Shown: in pieces, positions 39,947 through 48,060 of the stretch
Numbering within the stretch: the stretch's first letter is position 1
Layout of the letters: each line of letters begins with the position of its first letter
Assembly (NCBI RefSeq): GCF_026810445.1
Contig: NZ_CP113949.1
Location: forward strand, 186,001-250,000
Direction of reading: 5' to 3'
Length of the DNA stretch: 64,000 bases
From: Pseudomonas sp. BSw22131
GTDB taxonomy: Bacteria; Pseudomonadota; Gammaproteobacteria; Pseudomonadales; Pseudomonadaceae
Made by a program: the position numbers and the translations under genes
Notes under the pieces: generated by a model
The model's input: only the letters and a program-made list of their open reading frames with translations
The model's database searches: none
What the model was told of the DNA's origin: nothing

Positions 39947-40034
39947 GTATGAGCGTGCTTGCCCGCGATTAGGGTGTGTCGGTGGACATCTATGTGGCTG
40001 ACCCGCCGCAATCGCGGGCAAGCGCGCTCCTACA
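39947..40034. repeat. Paired REP palindromes flanked by a 10-bp direct repeat
   Basis: GTATGAGCGTGCTTGCCCGCGAT faces ATCGCGGGCAAGCGCGCTCCTACA in the space between the convergent chemoreceptor and comM genes. TTCAAATTTG occurs immediately on both sides (39938-39947 and 40037-40046). Confidence 0.88.
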
Positions 40035-40052
40035 GATTCAAATTTGGGTTCG

Positions 40053-41546
40053 TTAGTTACTCGACGGCCGATACTGCAACGCCTCGGCGATGTGGCAGCG
40101 CGCGATGGAGTCCACGCGTTCAAGGTCGGCCAGGGTTCGGGCGACTTTGAGCAAGCGGTGAGCGGCGCGTAACGACAATGTGAGTCGCTCGCAGGCGGTT
40201 TCGAGCCAGGCTTCGTCTTCAGCACTCAGTGCGCAATGTTGGCGCAGGGCGGGCAGGTCGAGAAATGCATTGGCGCAGCCCTGGCGTTTTTGCTGGCGCT
40301 GACGAGCCTCAGCGACGAGGATCGATGCGCTGGCACTGTCGTCCCCTTTTTGGGGCGTGGGTGTCAGTGAAGTGGTTTCACGAGCGACGGTCAGGTGCAA
40401 GTCGATCCTGTCCAGCAACGGGCCGGACAGTTTGTTTCGGTAGCGCTGGATCTGATCGGTCGAACAACGGCAGCGCCCTGTCGGTTCACCCAGATAGCCG
40501 CATGGGCAAGGGTTCATCGCCGCAACTAACTGGAAGCGCGCCGGGAATCGTACGCGGTCCCGCGCTCGTGAAATCACAATATGACCTGACTCCAGCGGCT
40601 CGCGCAGCACCTCCAGCACACGCCTGTCGAACTCGGGCAACTCATCCAGAAACAGCACGCCGTGATGCGCCAGGGTAATTTCCCCCGGCTGCGGGCGGCT
40701 GCCCCCACCGACCAGGGCCGGACCCGATGCCGAGTGATGCGGTTGACGAAACGGTCGCTGTGGCCAACTGGTCAGCGGCGTGTGGCTGGCGACCGACTGA
40801 ATGGCCGCGACTTCTAGGGCTTCGTATTCATCTAGTGGCGGTAACAGGCCTGGCAGACGACTGGCCAGCAACGTTTTGCCGGTGCCGGGCGGCCCACTGA
40901 GCAGCAGGTTATGCGCCCCCGCGGCAGCCACCAGCAGTGCGCGTTTGGCGGCAGTCTGGCCTTGCACTTCGCTGAGATCGGGATAGGGGCGCGTTTGCAG
41001 GATCAGCCCTTTGGACTGGTAGGGCGCAATGGGCGTGCGGCCGTTCAGGTGAGCGACAAGCTCAAGCAAATGGTTGACGGCAATCACGCGTAAACCCGAG
41101 GCCAGACAGGCTTCTTCGGCGTTCACGGCGGGGACGATCAGCGTATGTCCTGCTTCGCGGGCGGCCAGCGCGGCGGGGAGCACGCCCTGGACCGGCCGGA
41201 TCGCCCCGGACAGTGCAAGCTCGCCCAGGCACTCGACCTGCTGCAACGCCAGCGCTGGCACCTGAGCGCTGGCGGCCAGCAAACCGAGAGCAATGGCCAG
41301 ATCAAATCGGCCGCCGTCCTTGGGCAGGTCGGCGGGGGCAAGATTGAGCGTGATGCGCCGTGCCGGAAATTCCAGCCCGCAGTTGAGAATGGCGCTGCGA
41401 ACACGGTCTTTGCTTTCCTTGACTGCGCCTTCAGGCAGACCGACCAGCGTCAGCGTCGGCAGACCGTTCGCAAGATGGCATTCAACGGTAACGGCTGGGG
41501 CTTCGACGCCGACCTGGGCACGGCTGTGAACAATGGCGAGTGACAT
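40053..41546 (-). CDS. comM: YifB/ComM family Mg-chelatase-like AAA+ ATPase
   Basis: A 497-residue AAA+ protein. ComM is a hexameric helicase that promotes branch migration during natural transformation in Vibrio and Acinetobacter. The N-terminus is a Lon-protease-like S5 fold (MSLAIVHSRAQVGVEAPAVT). Walker A is SGPPGTGKTLLASRLPG, Walker B is VLFLDELPEF, and the C-terminal Mg-chelatase lid follows. The gene is intact, but its first ~60 bases and ~100 bases upstream recur as a diverged copy 3.9 kb away (45343-45498). Confidence 0.93.
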   Translation of the reverse strand: MSLAIVHSRAQVGVEAPAVTVECHLANGLPTLTLVGLPEGAVKESKDRVRSAILNCGLEFPARRITLNLAPADLPKDGGRFDLAIALGLLAASAQVPALALQQVECLGELALSGAIRPVQGVLPAALAAREAGHTLIVPAVNAEEACLASGLRVIAVNHLLELVAHLNGRTPIAPYQSKGLILQTRPYPDLSEVQGQTAAKRALLVAAAGAHNLLLSGPPGTGKTLLASRLPGLLPPLDEYEALEVAAIQSVASHTPLTSWPQRPFRQPHHSASGPALVGGGSRPQPGEITLAHHGVLFLDELPEFDRRVLEVLREPLESGHIVISRARDRVRFPARFQLVAAMNPCPCGYLGEPTGRCRCSTDQIQRYRNKLSGPLLDRIDLHLTVARETTSLTPTPQKGDDSASASILVAEARQRQQKRQGCANAFLDLPALRQHCALSAEDEAWLETACERLTLSLRAAHRLLKVARTLADLERVDSIARCHIAEALQYRPSSN

Positions 41547-41646
41547 GGATCATTCCTTGATGGCAGCAGACCGCGTCCTGCGGTGCAAAGAATGATAGTC
41601 AGCGAAGACGCGAAGGGGGCCTTGCAAGTTCTACTGCATGTGTCCC
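41485..41646. repeat. comM 5'-end repeat, copy A (native)
   Basis: This segment covers the first ~20 comM codons plus about 100 upstream bases. It aligns with copy B at 45343-45498 over its whole length, with long identical runs (for example GATAGTCAGCGAAGACGCG, and GCAAGTTCTACTGCATGTGT) and a few small gaps. Together the two copies form an imperfect direct repeat around the ABC transporter island. Confidence 0.85.
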
Positions 41647-41917
41647 GGTGAAAGCGATTAAAGCGATACGCCGCTTCAAGCACCCACTAAAAGAACACGA
41701 CCGGGAAGCCCTGCATCAGTGATGACGCCGTCAGTGTTCGGCCGGTGATCTATGTGGAAATTCACAAGCCTGACGAGCGAGAAATTTACAACGCCATCTG
41801 TCGGGAGTTCTGGGCACCTCATAATCCGGGAGCCTCCCTCCCTAAGCGTAGGGATAAAGCTTTCCATCTGCTACTGAAAACGCGGACAACGGCTGATCGT
41901 CAGTTACGAGATCCAGT
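41647..41917. other. Non-coding or degraded stretch downstream of the broken NRPS/SbnB gene
   Basis: No frame here has convincing coding character. With the adjacent comM upstream repeat it makes a gene-free stretch of about 370 bases. It is probably debris at the proximal edge of the inserted island. Confidence 0.4.
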
Positions 41918-42402
41918 TCAGCCGTGGGACGTGGCCCAACGTCGCGTATCGGGAATGAAGTCCGCGATGTTGGTATAGGCGCCGGCGTCCAGGCACTTGT
42001 CGATGAACAGTTGACCCACCACAAGGTCCAGAACACCCAACCCGAATGGTGAAAAAATCAGCGGACTCGAACGGTCAATCAAGCTCGGATTGTTCCGGAT
42101 GTGGCGAGCGTGCCATGCACGAACGAGCGGTCGCCGTATTTCTGTTCCGCCAGTTGGGGCGAGGTATTGGCCTTCATGCAATGTTCCACATCATCGAAGA
42201 CGTTGAACGCCTGCCAGATAATGTCCGGGCTGATATCGCGCAGCGAGACATTCAGAATGATCTGGCCGGGGGCGAAGCCGTCGGATATCTCGTCAAGATC
42301 TTGATAGCTCAGGCTGCTGAAGCCATCCGAAGCTGCAATGGCACCAGGCGCGAGCCGAACCTGATCGGCGAATAAATCCAGAAAGTTGTCCATATCATTC
42401 AT
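41918..42402 (-). pseudogene. Fused remnant: NRPS adenylation N-terminus joined to SbnB-like dehydrogenase C-terminus, frameshifted
   Basis: The first ~38 residues read as the start of an adenylation domain (FLDLFADQVRLAPGAIAASD, then SLSYQDLDE). The frame then runs directly into a sequence typical of SbnB-type N-(2-amino-2-carboxyethyl)-L-glutamate dehydrogenases / ornithine cyclodeaminases: GQIILNVSLRDISPDI, VDDVEHCMKANTS-like and DRSFVHGTLA. After a frameshift near 42085-42100 it continues in another frame with SPLIFSPFGLGVLDLVVGQ and IADFIPDTRRW, the SbnB C-terminus. So a deletion fused two genes and a frameshift followed. It lies 33 bases downstream of the ABC permease genes in the same orientation. 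SbnB enzymes make 2,3-diaminopropionate for siderophores and peptides, so the transporter may once have exported such a product. Confidence 0.75.
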
Positions 42403-42435
42403 TTCTTATTATCTAAATTTCGGTGTTTCCGAGTG

Positions 42436-43218
42436 TCAGGCGCCTTCTTGGAGGTATTTCTTGATCCCCCAATGCCAGAGCAATCGAGACAACAGCAAGA
42501 AGGCCAGAGTCGCCAGGACAGCGCCCCCTAAAGACCGCCCCGTCGTCATCCCCATCGCTGATTGCGCGGGCACCTCCATGATGAAAAAGACAGGGACTAC
42601 GGTCATGATTACGACCTGGATCCACTCCGGGTACGCGCCAGAGGGGAACCGTCCGGTTGTCAGAAACATGAACAACAGGTGGGAAATGTTGCCGGTTTTC
42701 TTGGTCCAGAACGCAAGGCTGGCAATGCTAAGCCAGACCGAATAAACCAGCGCACACGCGAGAACCAAGAAGACCAGGAAAGCGCCGAGCGTCTGCAACG
42801 TCAGTTGCCCCTGCGCATGACTGCCACCCAGCATCAGACCCAGCCCCAGCAGGACCCCGAAAATATGCCACAGGCGCAACTGCCCAAAGGCCAGAATGGT
42901 TTGAACATCAACCGGTTTGGACAAGTAAGTATCAATGGACTTGCTGATAATCAACTTCGAGGCGGCCTCGCAGTTGGGCAATACCACCATTTGTACAAAG
43001 GAACGAATAAGGATAAAAGCACCGTACAACACAATCGATTGCTGTTTATTCCAACCACCAATTGTCTCGACATTTCCAAAGAAAATCTCGATAACAACAT
43101 AAACGGACAATCCCAGTAAAGCTGTATTCAACAGACTGACAAAGACCGGAACGCGATCTTTCATATTTGCCTGCAACCTTGCTGTCAGAAGCGCCTTGAC
43201 TGCGCTCAGCGTCCTCAT
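42436..43218 (-). CDS. ABC-2 family transporter permease (COG3694-like)
   Basis: A 260-residue membrane protein with about six hydrophobic segments. It contains the ABC-2 permease features seen in the COG4586-COG4587-COG3694 exporter group (ISKSIDTYLSKPVDVQTILAF-type cytosolic loop after helix 2). The start overlaps the stop of the preceding permease (TAATG), so the two are translationally coupled. Its G+C is slightly lower than the flanking core. Substrate unknown. Confidence 0.85.
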   Translation of the reverse strand: MRTLSAVKALLTARLQANMKDRVPVFVSLLNTALLGLSVYVVIEIFFGNVETIGGWNKQQSIVLYGAFILIRSFVQMVVLPNCEAASKLIISKSIDTYLSKPVDVQTILAFGQLRLWHIFGVLLGLGLMLGGSHAQGQLTLQTLGAFLVFLVLACALVYSVWLSIASLAFWTKKTGNISHLLFMFLTTGRFPSGAYPEWIQVVIMTVVPVFFIMEVPAQSAMGMTTGRSLGGAVLATLAFLLLSRLLWHWGIKKYLQEGA

Positions 43219-44018
43219 TATCCGAACACCGAATAACGTTTGACACCTTTGGCCCAGATAAAGTGAGCCAACAACGAAAGTGCAGTAACAAGCACAACCT
43301 GAAACAACAATCCGTTCACCAACTGTTCGTTTGTCAGCTCCCCCATGATGATTCTGATTGGAAAGCTAATAATATAAGGAAATGGTGACCACTCAAGTAC
43401 CGACTGCATCCACCCCGGATAAAGCGTCAACGGTGCGAGGACCCCACCAAACAATGTAAGCATGTAAGTCAACACCAGATCAAAGGCACTTGCCTGATCG
43501 GACCAGAACGCCGCAAGGCCGCCGATGAAATAAAGTAAATAGTTGATGGCAAAACCCAGTATGACTCCGAGCAGTGCAGGCATCAGATAGCTCAGGTGCA
43601 AATACTTACCCGATTCGGAAAATAGGAATACGCCAGCCACCAGGAAAAATATCGGTATGACTCTGATCATCGCCGAAGCCATTTCACCCAAAAGGTAATA
43701 GAGAGCAATATTGAACGGCTTCAACAGGAAACTGCCAATATCCCCCGAATGAATGTCGCTCTCTACTTCTTCAGCAGCTGTGCTGGAGACGATTTCGCCA
43801 ACCAGAAATACCAACGCAAAGTAAGCGGCAAACCTGGCCGGGGTAAAACCTTCCAGTGCGGTGTCCTTTGCAATACCCATCCAGATGACCATCATGAACA
43901 ACGGCACCAAAGAGGCGAATACCAATACAAACAACTCTGCGCGATGCGCAAGCTTGCGACGAATGGCTGTGTGCGCAACGCCTGCAACTTTCATGGCAAA
44001 CCGGCTCACGCGACACAC
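43218..44018 (-). CDS. ABC-2 family transporter permease (COG4587-like)
   Basis: A 266-residue integral membrane protein with six hydrophobic helices. It has the counterpart coupling loop DIHSGDIGSFLLKPFNIALY, parallel to that of the second permease, so the two probably form a heterodimeric channel. It overlaps the ATPase gene by 13 bases upstream and the second permease downstream. A start at the Met 24 bases later is possible. Confidence 0.85.
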   Translation of the reverse strand: MCRVSRFAMKVAGVAHTAIRRKLAHRAELFVLVFASLVPLFMMVIWMGIAKDTALEGFTPARFAAYFALVFLVGEIVSSTAAEEVESDIHSGDIGSFLLKPFNIALYYLLGEMASAMIRVIPIFFLVAGVFLFSESGKYLHLSYLMPALLGVILGFAINYLLYFIGGLAAFWSDQASAFDLVLTYMLTLFGGVLAPLTLYPGWMQSVLEWSPFPYIISFPIRIIMGELTNEQLVNGLLFQVVLVTALSLLAHFIWAKGVKRYSVFG

Positions 44019-45031
44019 TCCCCGGGCGCACCCTTGACCTTTTGCCCGGCGTCGGCCTGAGAGGCCATGAACAGCTTCAGCAGAGCCTCTTCGATCGGTG
44101 GATCACCAATGGAAATGTCGATGACCGGCTGCTCGGCGAGAACCTGCGAACAGACACCCACCACCTCGACAGCCGGCACCAGCAACTCATGCACAAAGCC
44201 GTCTGCGGAGCGCACCAGACCGTACCGGCCAAGTGCCGAAGCCATGACGCTTTCAGACAATTCCACCGTGATGATCCGGTGATCCGACATGCGTTTACGC
44301 AGCGACTCCAGGGTGTCATCGAAGGAGATCTTGCCATCGGAAACGACAACGACTCGCTCACACAGGGCTTCAATATCCTGCATGTAATGCGACGTCAGCA
44401 GAACGCTAACATTGCGCTCGCGGCTATAGTCCCGAATAAATGAACGAACTATCTTTTGCACCCCGACATCGAGTCCGATAGTCGGCTCGTCGAGAAAAAG
44501 AACCTTGGGGTCATGAAGTAACGATGCGACCAGCTCACACTTCATTTTCTCGCCAAGCGACAGGGTTCGCACCGGCGCCTTGGCCAACTTTGATACCTTA
44601 AGCAATTCATCCAGATAGCCATAGGTCTGTTTGAACTGTTCATCGGGGATTTCGAATATTTTCTGATTCAGCCGGAAAGTTTCCATGGCCGGCAAGTCCC
44701 AGATCAACTGTTGACGTTGCCCCATGATCAGCGAGATGGACTTGAGAAATTCCTTGCTGCGCATTTGCGGTTTATAGCCGAGAACCGATATTTGCCCGGA
44801 CGTCGGATAGAGCAGCCCAGACAGCATTTTTAATGTAGTGGTTTTACCTGCGCCATTAGGACCGAGAAAGCCTACGACCTCACCCTGCTTGACAGTAAAT
44901 GAAATATCGTCAACAGCCGTCTTTTCCGAACTCTGGGGAGATACCAAACTTGTCAGCCAACCGAGCGGCCCTTCCGAAGGTTCTTTTATTCGATAGGTTT
45001 TAGACAGATTTTTTACATTTATACAATCCAT
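44006..45031 (-). CDS. ABC transporter ATP-binding protein (COG4586-like)
   Basis: A 341-residue ATPase. Walker A is GPNGAGKTTT, the Q-loop follows in SLIMGQRQQLIWDLP, the signature is a variant LSLGEKMK, Walker B is VLFLDEPTIGLD, and the H-loop is LLTSHYM. A ~100-residue C-terminal extension is typical of exporter ATPases of this group. First gene of the ATPase-permease-permease operon whose fourth member is the broken NRPS/SbnB gene. Confidence 0.92.
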   Translation of the reverse strand: MDCINVKNLSKTYRIKEPSEGPLGWLTSLVSPQSSEKTAVDDISFTVKQGEVVGFLGPNGAGKTTTLKMLSGLLYPTSGQISVLGYKPQMRSKEFLKSISLIMGQRQQLIWDLPAMETFRLNQKIFEIPDEQFKQTYGYLDELLKVSKLAKAPVRTLSLGEKMKCELVASLLHDPKVLFLDEPTIGLDVGVQKIVRSFIRDYSRERNVSVLLTSHYMQDIEALCERVVVVSDGKISFDDTLESLRKRMSDHRIITVELSESVMASALGRYGLVRSADGFVHELLVPAVEVVGVCSQVLAEQPVIDISIGDPPIEEALLKLFMASQADAGQKVKGAPGECVA

Positions 45032-45342
45032 TGCGTGTAAGGCCCTAGAGTGAATGAGCTATCCATTGCGCATATTGTTTCAATTTCGAATTTATTATCA
45101 CGAGGGCGATTCGGATCGTCAAGAACAGACTATGACGCGGTAGGCTCGCAAACTGAATGCATTACCTGAAGATCACGGCTGATATTAATGTCGTACCCTG
45201 AGGAAGACTCGCCTCGAAGTCACGTATTCGCTAGCCTATTGAAAAAAGCAGTGGCGATATCCGGTGCCACGTCAGTTGCGCCTATTTTCGATCAGTTGTA
45301 TTTGTTTCCAAATGTCACAACCACCACCTAAGGCAGGACCTG
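45032..45342. other. Gene-free AT-rich upstream region of the ABC transporter operon
   Basis: About 310 bases without a credible ORF. The part nearest the ATPase gene (45060-45110) is AT-rich (TTCGAATTTATTATC) and is where the operon promoter should lie, but no clean -35/-10 pair can be named. Confidence 0.4.
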
Positions 45343-45498
45343 ACGGTGACGGCAGGGGCTTGGACACCGACTTGGGCGCGGCTGAGGACAATGGCGAGGG
45401 ACATGACTTTCCTTGATGAGGCACCGCGTCCTGCGGCGTGCTCAAGGATAGTCAGCGAAGACGCGGAGGTAGCCACGCAAGTTCTACTGCATGTGTCC
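45343..45498. repeat. comM 5'-end repeat, copy B (diverged duplicate)
   Basis: On the minus strand it reads MSLAIVLSRAQVGVQAPAVTV from 45404, the first ~20 codons of ComM with a few substitutions, and then breaks off. It also includes the upstream region of comM. It is in the same orientation as the native comM start, so it marks the distal boundary of the ABC transporter insert. Confidence 0.85.
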
Positions 45499-45664
45499 TG
45501 TCGATACTGAACGTAGGCGGCCACACTCCGGCCCAGTTTCCGCGTTCTGAATGGCGAAGGGCTAGGACTCCATGAGATGGCGTCTTGCGACGTATTGATG
45601 AGCTGGGCCAATTTTCCTTGCGCCCTTACACTCCACGCTTAACGAATAACGTTAAGCATTGCTG

Positions 45665-45941
45665 ATGATCGTAAGCTTCAAATGTACGGATACTGAATCG
45701 CTCTTTCGGCAGTGCGAAACACGTGTGTGGTCATCATCCTGTCGGTCGTGGAGCGTAAGCTTGTGATGCTTGACGCTGCTACCTCGTTACTGGATCTCAG
45801 GCCTCCCCCAGGTAATCGCCTCGAAGCGCTGGGCGGTGATCGCAACGGACAGCACAGCATACGTATAACGCCCAATGGCGTATTAGCTTTATCTGGGGAA
45901 GTCATGGTCCGGAGAACGTTGAAATCGTCAATTACCACTGA
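45665..45941 (+). pseudogene. higB: Frameshifted higB toxin remnant
   Basis: Three reading-frame pieces tile a RelE/HigB-type toxin: [16 protein letters not shown] at the start, [17 protein letters not shown] with [12 protein letters not shown] in the middle, and [20 protein letters not shown] with YH at the end. The frame changes near 45710-45730 and at CGTATAACGC (about 45862), where a single missing A would restore the family sequence. The stop TGA at 45939-45941 is ten bases before the higA start, the normal HigBA spacing. Confidence 0.8.
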
Positions 45942-45951
45942 GGTAAATCAA

Positions 45952-46043
45952 ATGACCAAGAACGGAATGCGCCCGTGCACCCAAGGGAAATTCTCAAGGG
46001 AGAGCATCTGGAACCGTTGGGTTTGACGTCAATGCTTGCTTAG
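45952..46043 (+). pseudogene. higA: N-terminal fragment of higA antitoxin, frameshifted and truncated
   Basis: It begins MTKNGMRP and, after a one-base frame change, continues [19 protein letters not shown], then a TAG. This is the N-terminus of a HigA/VapI-type HTH antitoxin. The homology fades at the HTH. A matching C-terminal piece lies 3.6 kb further on (49633-49878), beyond the LysR-hydroxylase-EamA cassette. Confidence 0.8.
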
Positions 46044-46158
46044 CGTATCTATCCCACAACCTGACCACCTGACCGCGCTCACTGATTTAAGACCTGAGGC
46101 AAGGGCATGGTGGTGGAACCCATAACCTATCAGGCAGCGATGGAGTTCCAGAAAAATA

Positions 46159-47064
46159 TTAGGAGGAAGTTTTTTTCGTTTGAATGGATAGGGATGGAGC
46201 ATTTGTGAAGTGAACTTTGCCGAATCCTTTAACGGCTATGATAATTAGTAGAGCTCCGGCGAATGTAATCCACGAAACTGTATTACCAAACGTTAAATAA
46301 TCCAATAAAATCGTAACCACCGGCACCATGTAAAAAAGTACACCTACCTTGCTTGCTGAATCCTTTGCCAGCATACGAAATAACAGGAGGACTGCTAGTG
46401 TCGAAACTACAACTATCATCCAGCTGGCAGAAAATATAAATTCGGGAGTTAAATTCAGTTTTAACGTGGTGAATGGAAGTGCTGCTAAAAACACGAAAGA
46501 CGCAGTTAGAGTTTGATAGAATGCTGAGGCAATAGGGTTAATTACAGATCGCTTCTGCATGACTGAGCCAATACTTATAGCAACCACGGAAATTAGTCCA
46601 AAAAGCAGGCCGAGTCCAGTTACGGCCCCAATTTCACGAGCCCCTAATATTGCAGTTATTAAACCAACTAAACCAAGGCTCAGATAAAAATACCCAAGCC
46701 TGCCGATTTTTTCATTTGCGAACATTGGAGTTAGAATTGGCTGGAGGCCTAAAATGATTGCTAGGACACCAGGAGTTATTTTATAATTCAGCGCCAAGAA
46801 ATATGCAGATTGATATCCTACTTGTAAAAGTATTCCGATAAGTATCGCTCTAATCAGTAAAGGTTTTGGTAGAAGTAGTGATCGGGCTCCTGTTCCTCTC
46901 GTGATAAATAAAAAAACCATGAAAAGTGCTGCCGTAGCTCCAATAGAGCGAACGGTCAAAAAAACCGAAACCGAGGCATCTTCGAGACCTAGTTTTACAA
47001 ATATAGCTCCACTACTCCACATCAGAAGAAATAGTAAGGGGGAATATCTTTCCAACGCATTCAT
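46159..47064 (-). CDS. EamA/DMT-family transporter
   Basis: A 301-residue membrane protein with ten hydrophobic helices in two EamA repeats. It starts PLLFLLMWSSGAIFVKLGLE, and the second half contains FRMLAKDSASKVGVLFYMVP. DMT exporters of this type commonly move amino acids and related metabolites out of the cell. GGAG lies seven bases before the ATG. It begins 14 bases after the hydroxylase-like gene on the same strand, so they form an operon. Codon use is strikingly AT-rich against the rest of the window, which points to recent transfer. Confidence 0.88.
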   Translation of the reverse strand: MNALERYSPLLFLLMWSSGAIFVKLGLEDASVSVFLTVRSIGATAALFMVFLFITRGTGARSLLLPKPLLIRAILIGILLQVGYQSAYFLALNYKITPGVLAIILGLQPILTPMFANEKIGRLGYFYLSLGLVGLITAILGAREIGAVTGLGLLFGLISVVAISIGSVMQKRSVINPIASAFYQTLTASFVFLAALPFTTLKLNLTPEFIFSASWMIVVVSTLAVLLLFRMLAKDSASKVGVLFYMVPVVTILLDYLTFGNTVSWITFAGALLIIIAVKGFGKVHFTNAPSLSIQTKKTSS

Positions 47065-47078
47065 AGTGGAGCTCCAGC

Positions 47079-47951
47079 CTAGATGTTCCAGTCGTTTATT
47101 GAGTAGCGCTCATCCATATCTCTTTTTTCAATGAGATACTTGCGTAACGATTTCGCTTTTTTGATGATTTCAATATTGTTTTTTTGCTCTGCTGCGCTAA
47201 TGATCCAGTCGTAGCAAGACGATACAGGTAGGTCATAAATAAAATGATATTTTGAGAGAGCAAATACTACGTCTTTGAACGTGAAGCGATCTAAGATCTT
47301 TGAGGTTGCAGATATAAGTTCTTCTTTTTGTGAATTTATGAAAGGTTTGCGAGAAATATAAAACGAGCTGCGATAGTCTTCAAGTACAGATCGGTCGGTG
47401 AAAATATCCGTATATTCAAACTCACCCTCGTACATGAAGTCCAAGCAAAGGAACATCCGACTTTTCAGCCCGAAGTTAACAGCCGCATGGCTGATACCGG
47501 CGTCTAGAAACCAAACCTCTCCTGTTTTCATTTGGAAGACACCATGTTCGTCTGAATGAAAGGCCTCCTCATTTTTTTCAAGTGCTACAAATACTCGAAA
47601 GTAGGTGATTTTCTTATCTAATTCAACGAAGTCCCGATGCGGTATAACTAATCCATCCACGAGGCTTCTGGCTCGAATCATCTTGAGATTGTCAAGCTTG
47701 AAGTGCTGCTGAACAAGTTTTTGGATGCTAGGGCACTGAGTCGCATACTCAGTAGGTAAGCATTTATCGGTGTTTCGGTATTGGGTGTCACTAGCATCGC
47801 CGCTTGCATTATATAGCGACAGATTTTTCCAGTATCCCTGCCCGAACTCGTCATATTCCTCTGGTTGCTTAGTGACTGAGTTCAGATACTTAATATCTTT
47901 CTCGAGATCACAGTCATCTACCTTGATTTTTCCTATAATTTTCGATGCCAC
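47079..47951 (-). CDS. Fe(II)/2-oxoglutarate amino-acid hydroxylase-like protein (L-proline cis-4-hydroxylase family)
   Basis: A 290-residue protein of the aspartyl/asparaginyl beta-hydroxylase fold. The core matches the rhizobial L-proline cis-4-hydroxylase: LVIPHRDFVELDKK (H105, D107), GEVWFLDAGISHAAVN (distal H155) and KSRMFLCLDF (R165 for 2-oxoglutarate). Overall length and the C-terminal alpha-helical tail are also similar. I chose a GTG start at 47951 because AGGGAGC lies six bases upstream and the protein then matches the family N-terminus; an ATG 45 bases upstream is open but has no ribosome-binding site. Probable substrate is a free amino acid, possibly proline, but the residue that fixes regiochemistry cannot be judged here. 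It is paired with an EamA exporter and diverges from a LysR regulator. Confidence 0.82.
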   Translation of the reverse strand: MASKIIGKIKVDDCDLEKDIKYLNSVTKQPEEYDEFGQGYWKNLSLYNASGDASDTQYRNTDKCLPTEYATQCPSIQKLVQQHFKLDNLKMIRARSLVDGLVIPHRDFVELDKKITYFRVFVALEKNEEAFHSDEHGVFQMKTGEVWFLDAGISHAAVNFGLKSRMFLCLDFMYEGEFEYTDIFTDRSVLEDYRSSFYISRKPFINSQKEELISATSKILDRFTFKDVVFALSKYHFIYDLPVSSCYDWIISAAEQKNNIEIIKKAKSLRKYLIEKRDMDERYSINDWNI

Positions 47952-48030
47952 GGTTATGCTCCCTTTTAGTTTGGGAACCAATAATAAGGCATGCATTGAC
48001 TGCGGGCTTGTTAATAATTATGATACAACC

Positions 48031-48047
48031 TATCACATGCTGTGATA
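48031..48047. promoter_or_regulatory. Palindromic LysR-type operator
   Basis: TATCACATGCTGTGATA has perfect 7-bp arms around TGC and fits the T-N11-A core of LysR boxes. It lies 13 bases before the LysR ATG and 79 bases from the divergent hydroxylase start, so it could serve autorepression and activation of the hydroxylase-exporter pair. Confidence 0.65.
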
Positions 48048-48060
48048 AGGGAGTATCGGT

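Noticed and set aside
41676..41978. Short frames on both strands between comM and the NRPS/SbnB remnant
   Set aside because: None extends a known family or has a ribosome-binding site; probably debris of the island edge.
45665..46043. higB/higA frame changes as sequencing errors in an intact module
   Set aside because: Single-base indels could be errors, but several lesions coincide with truncation of higA and loss of its second half, so a pseudogene is more likely.
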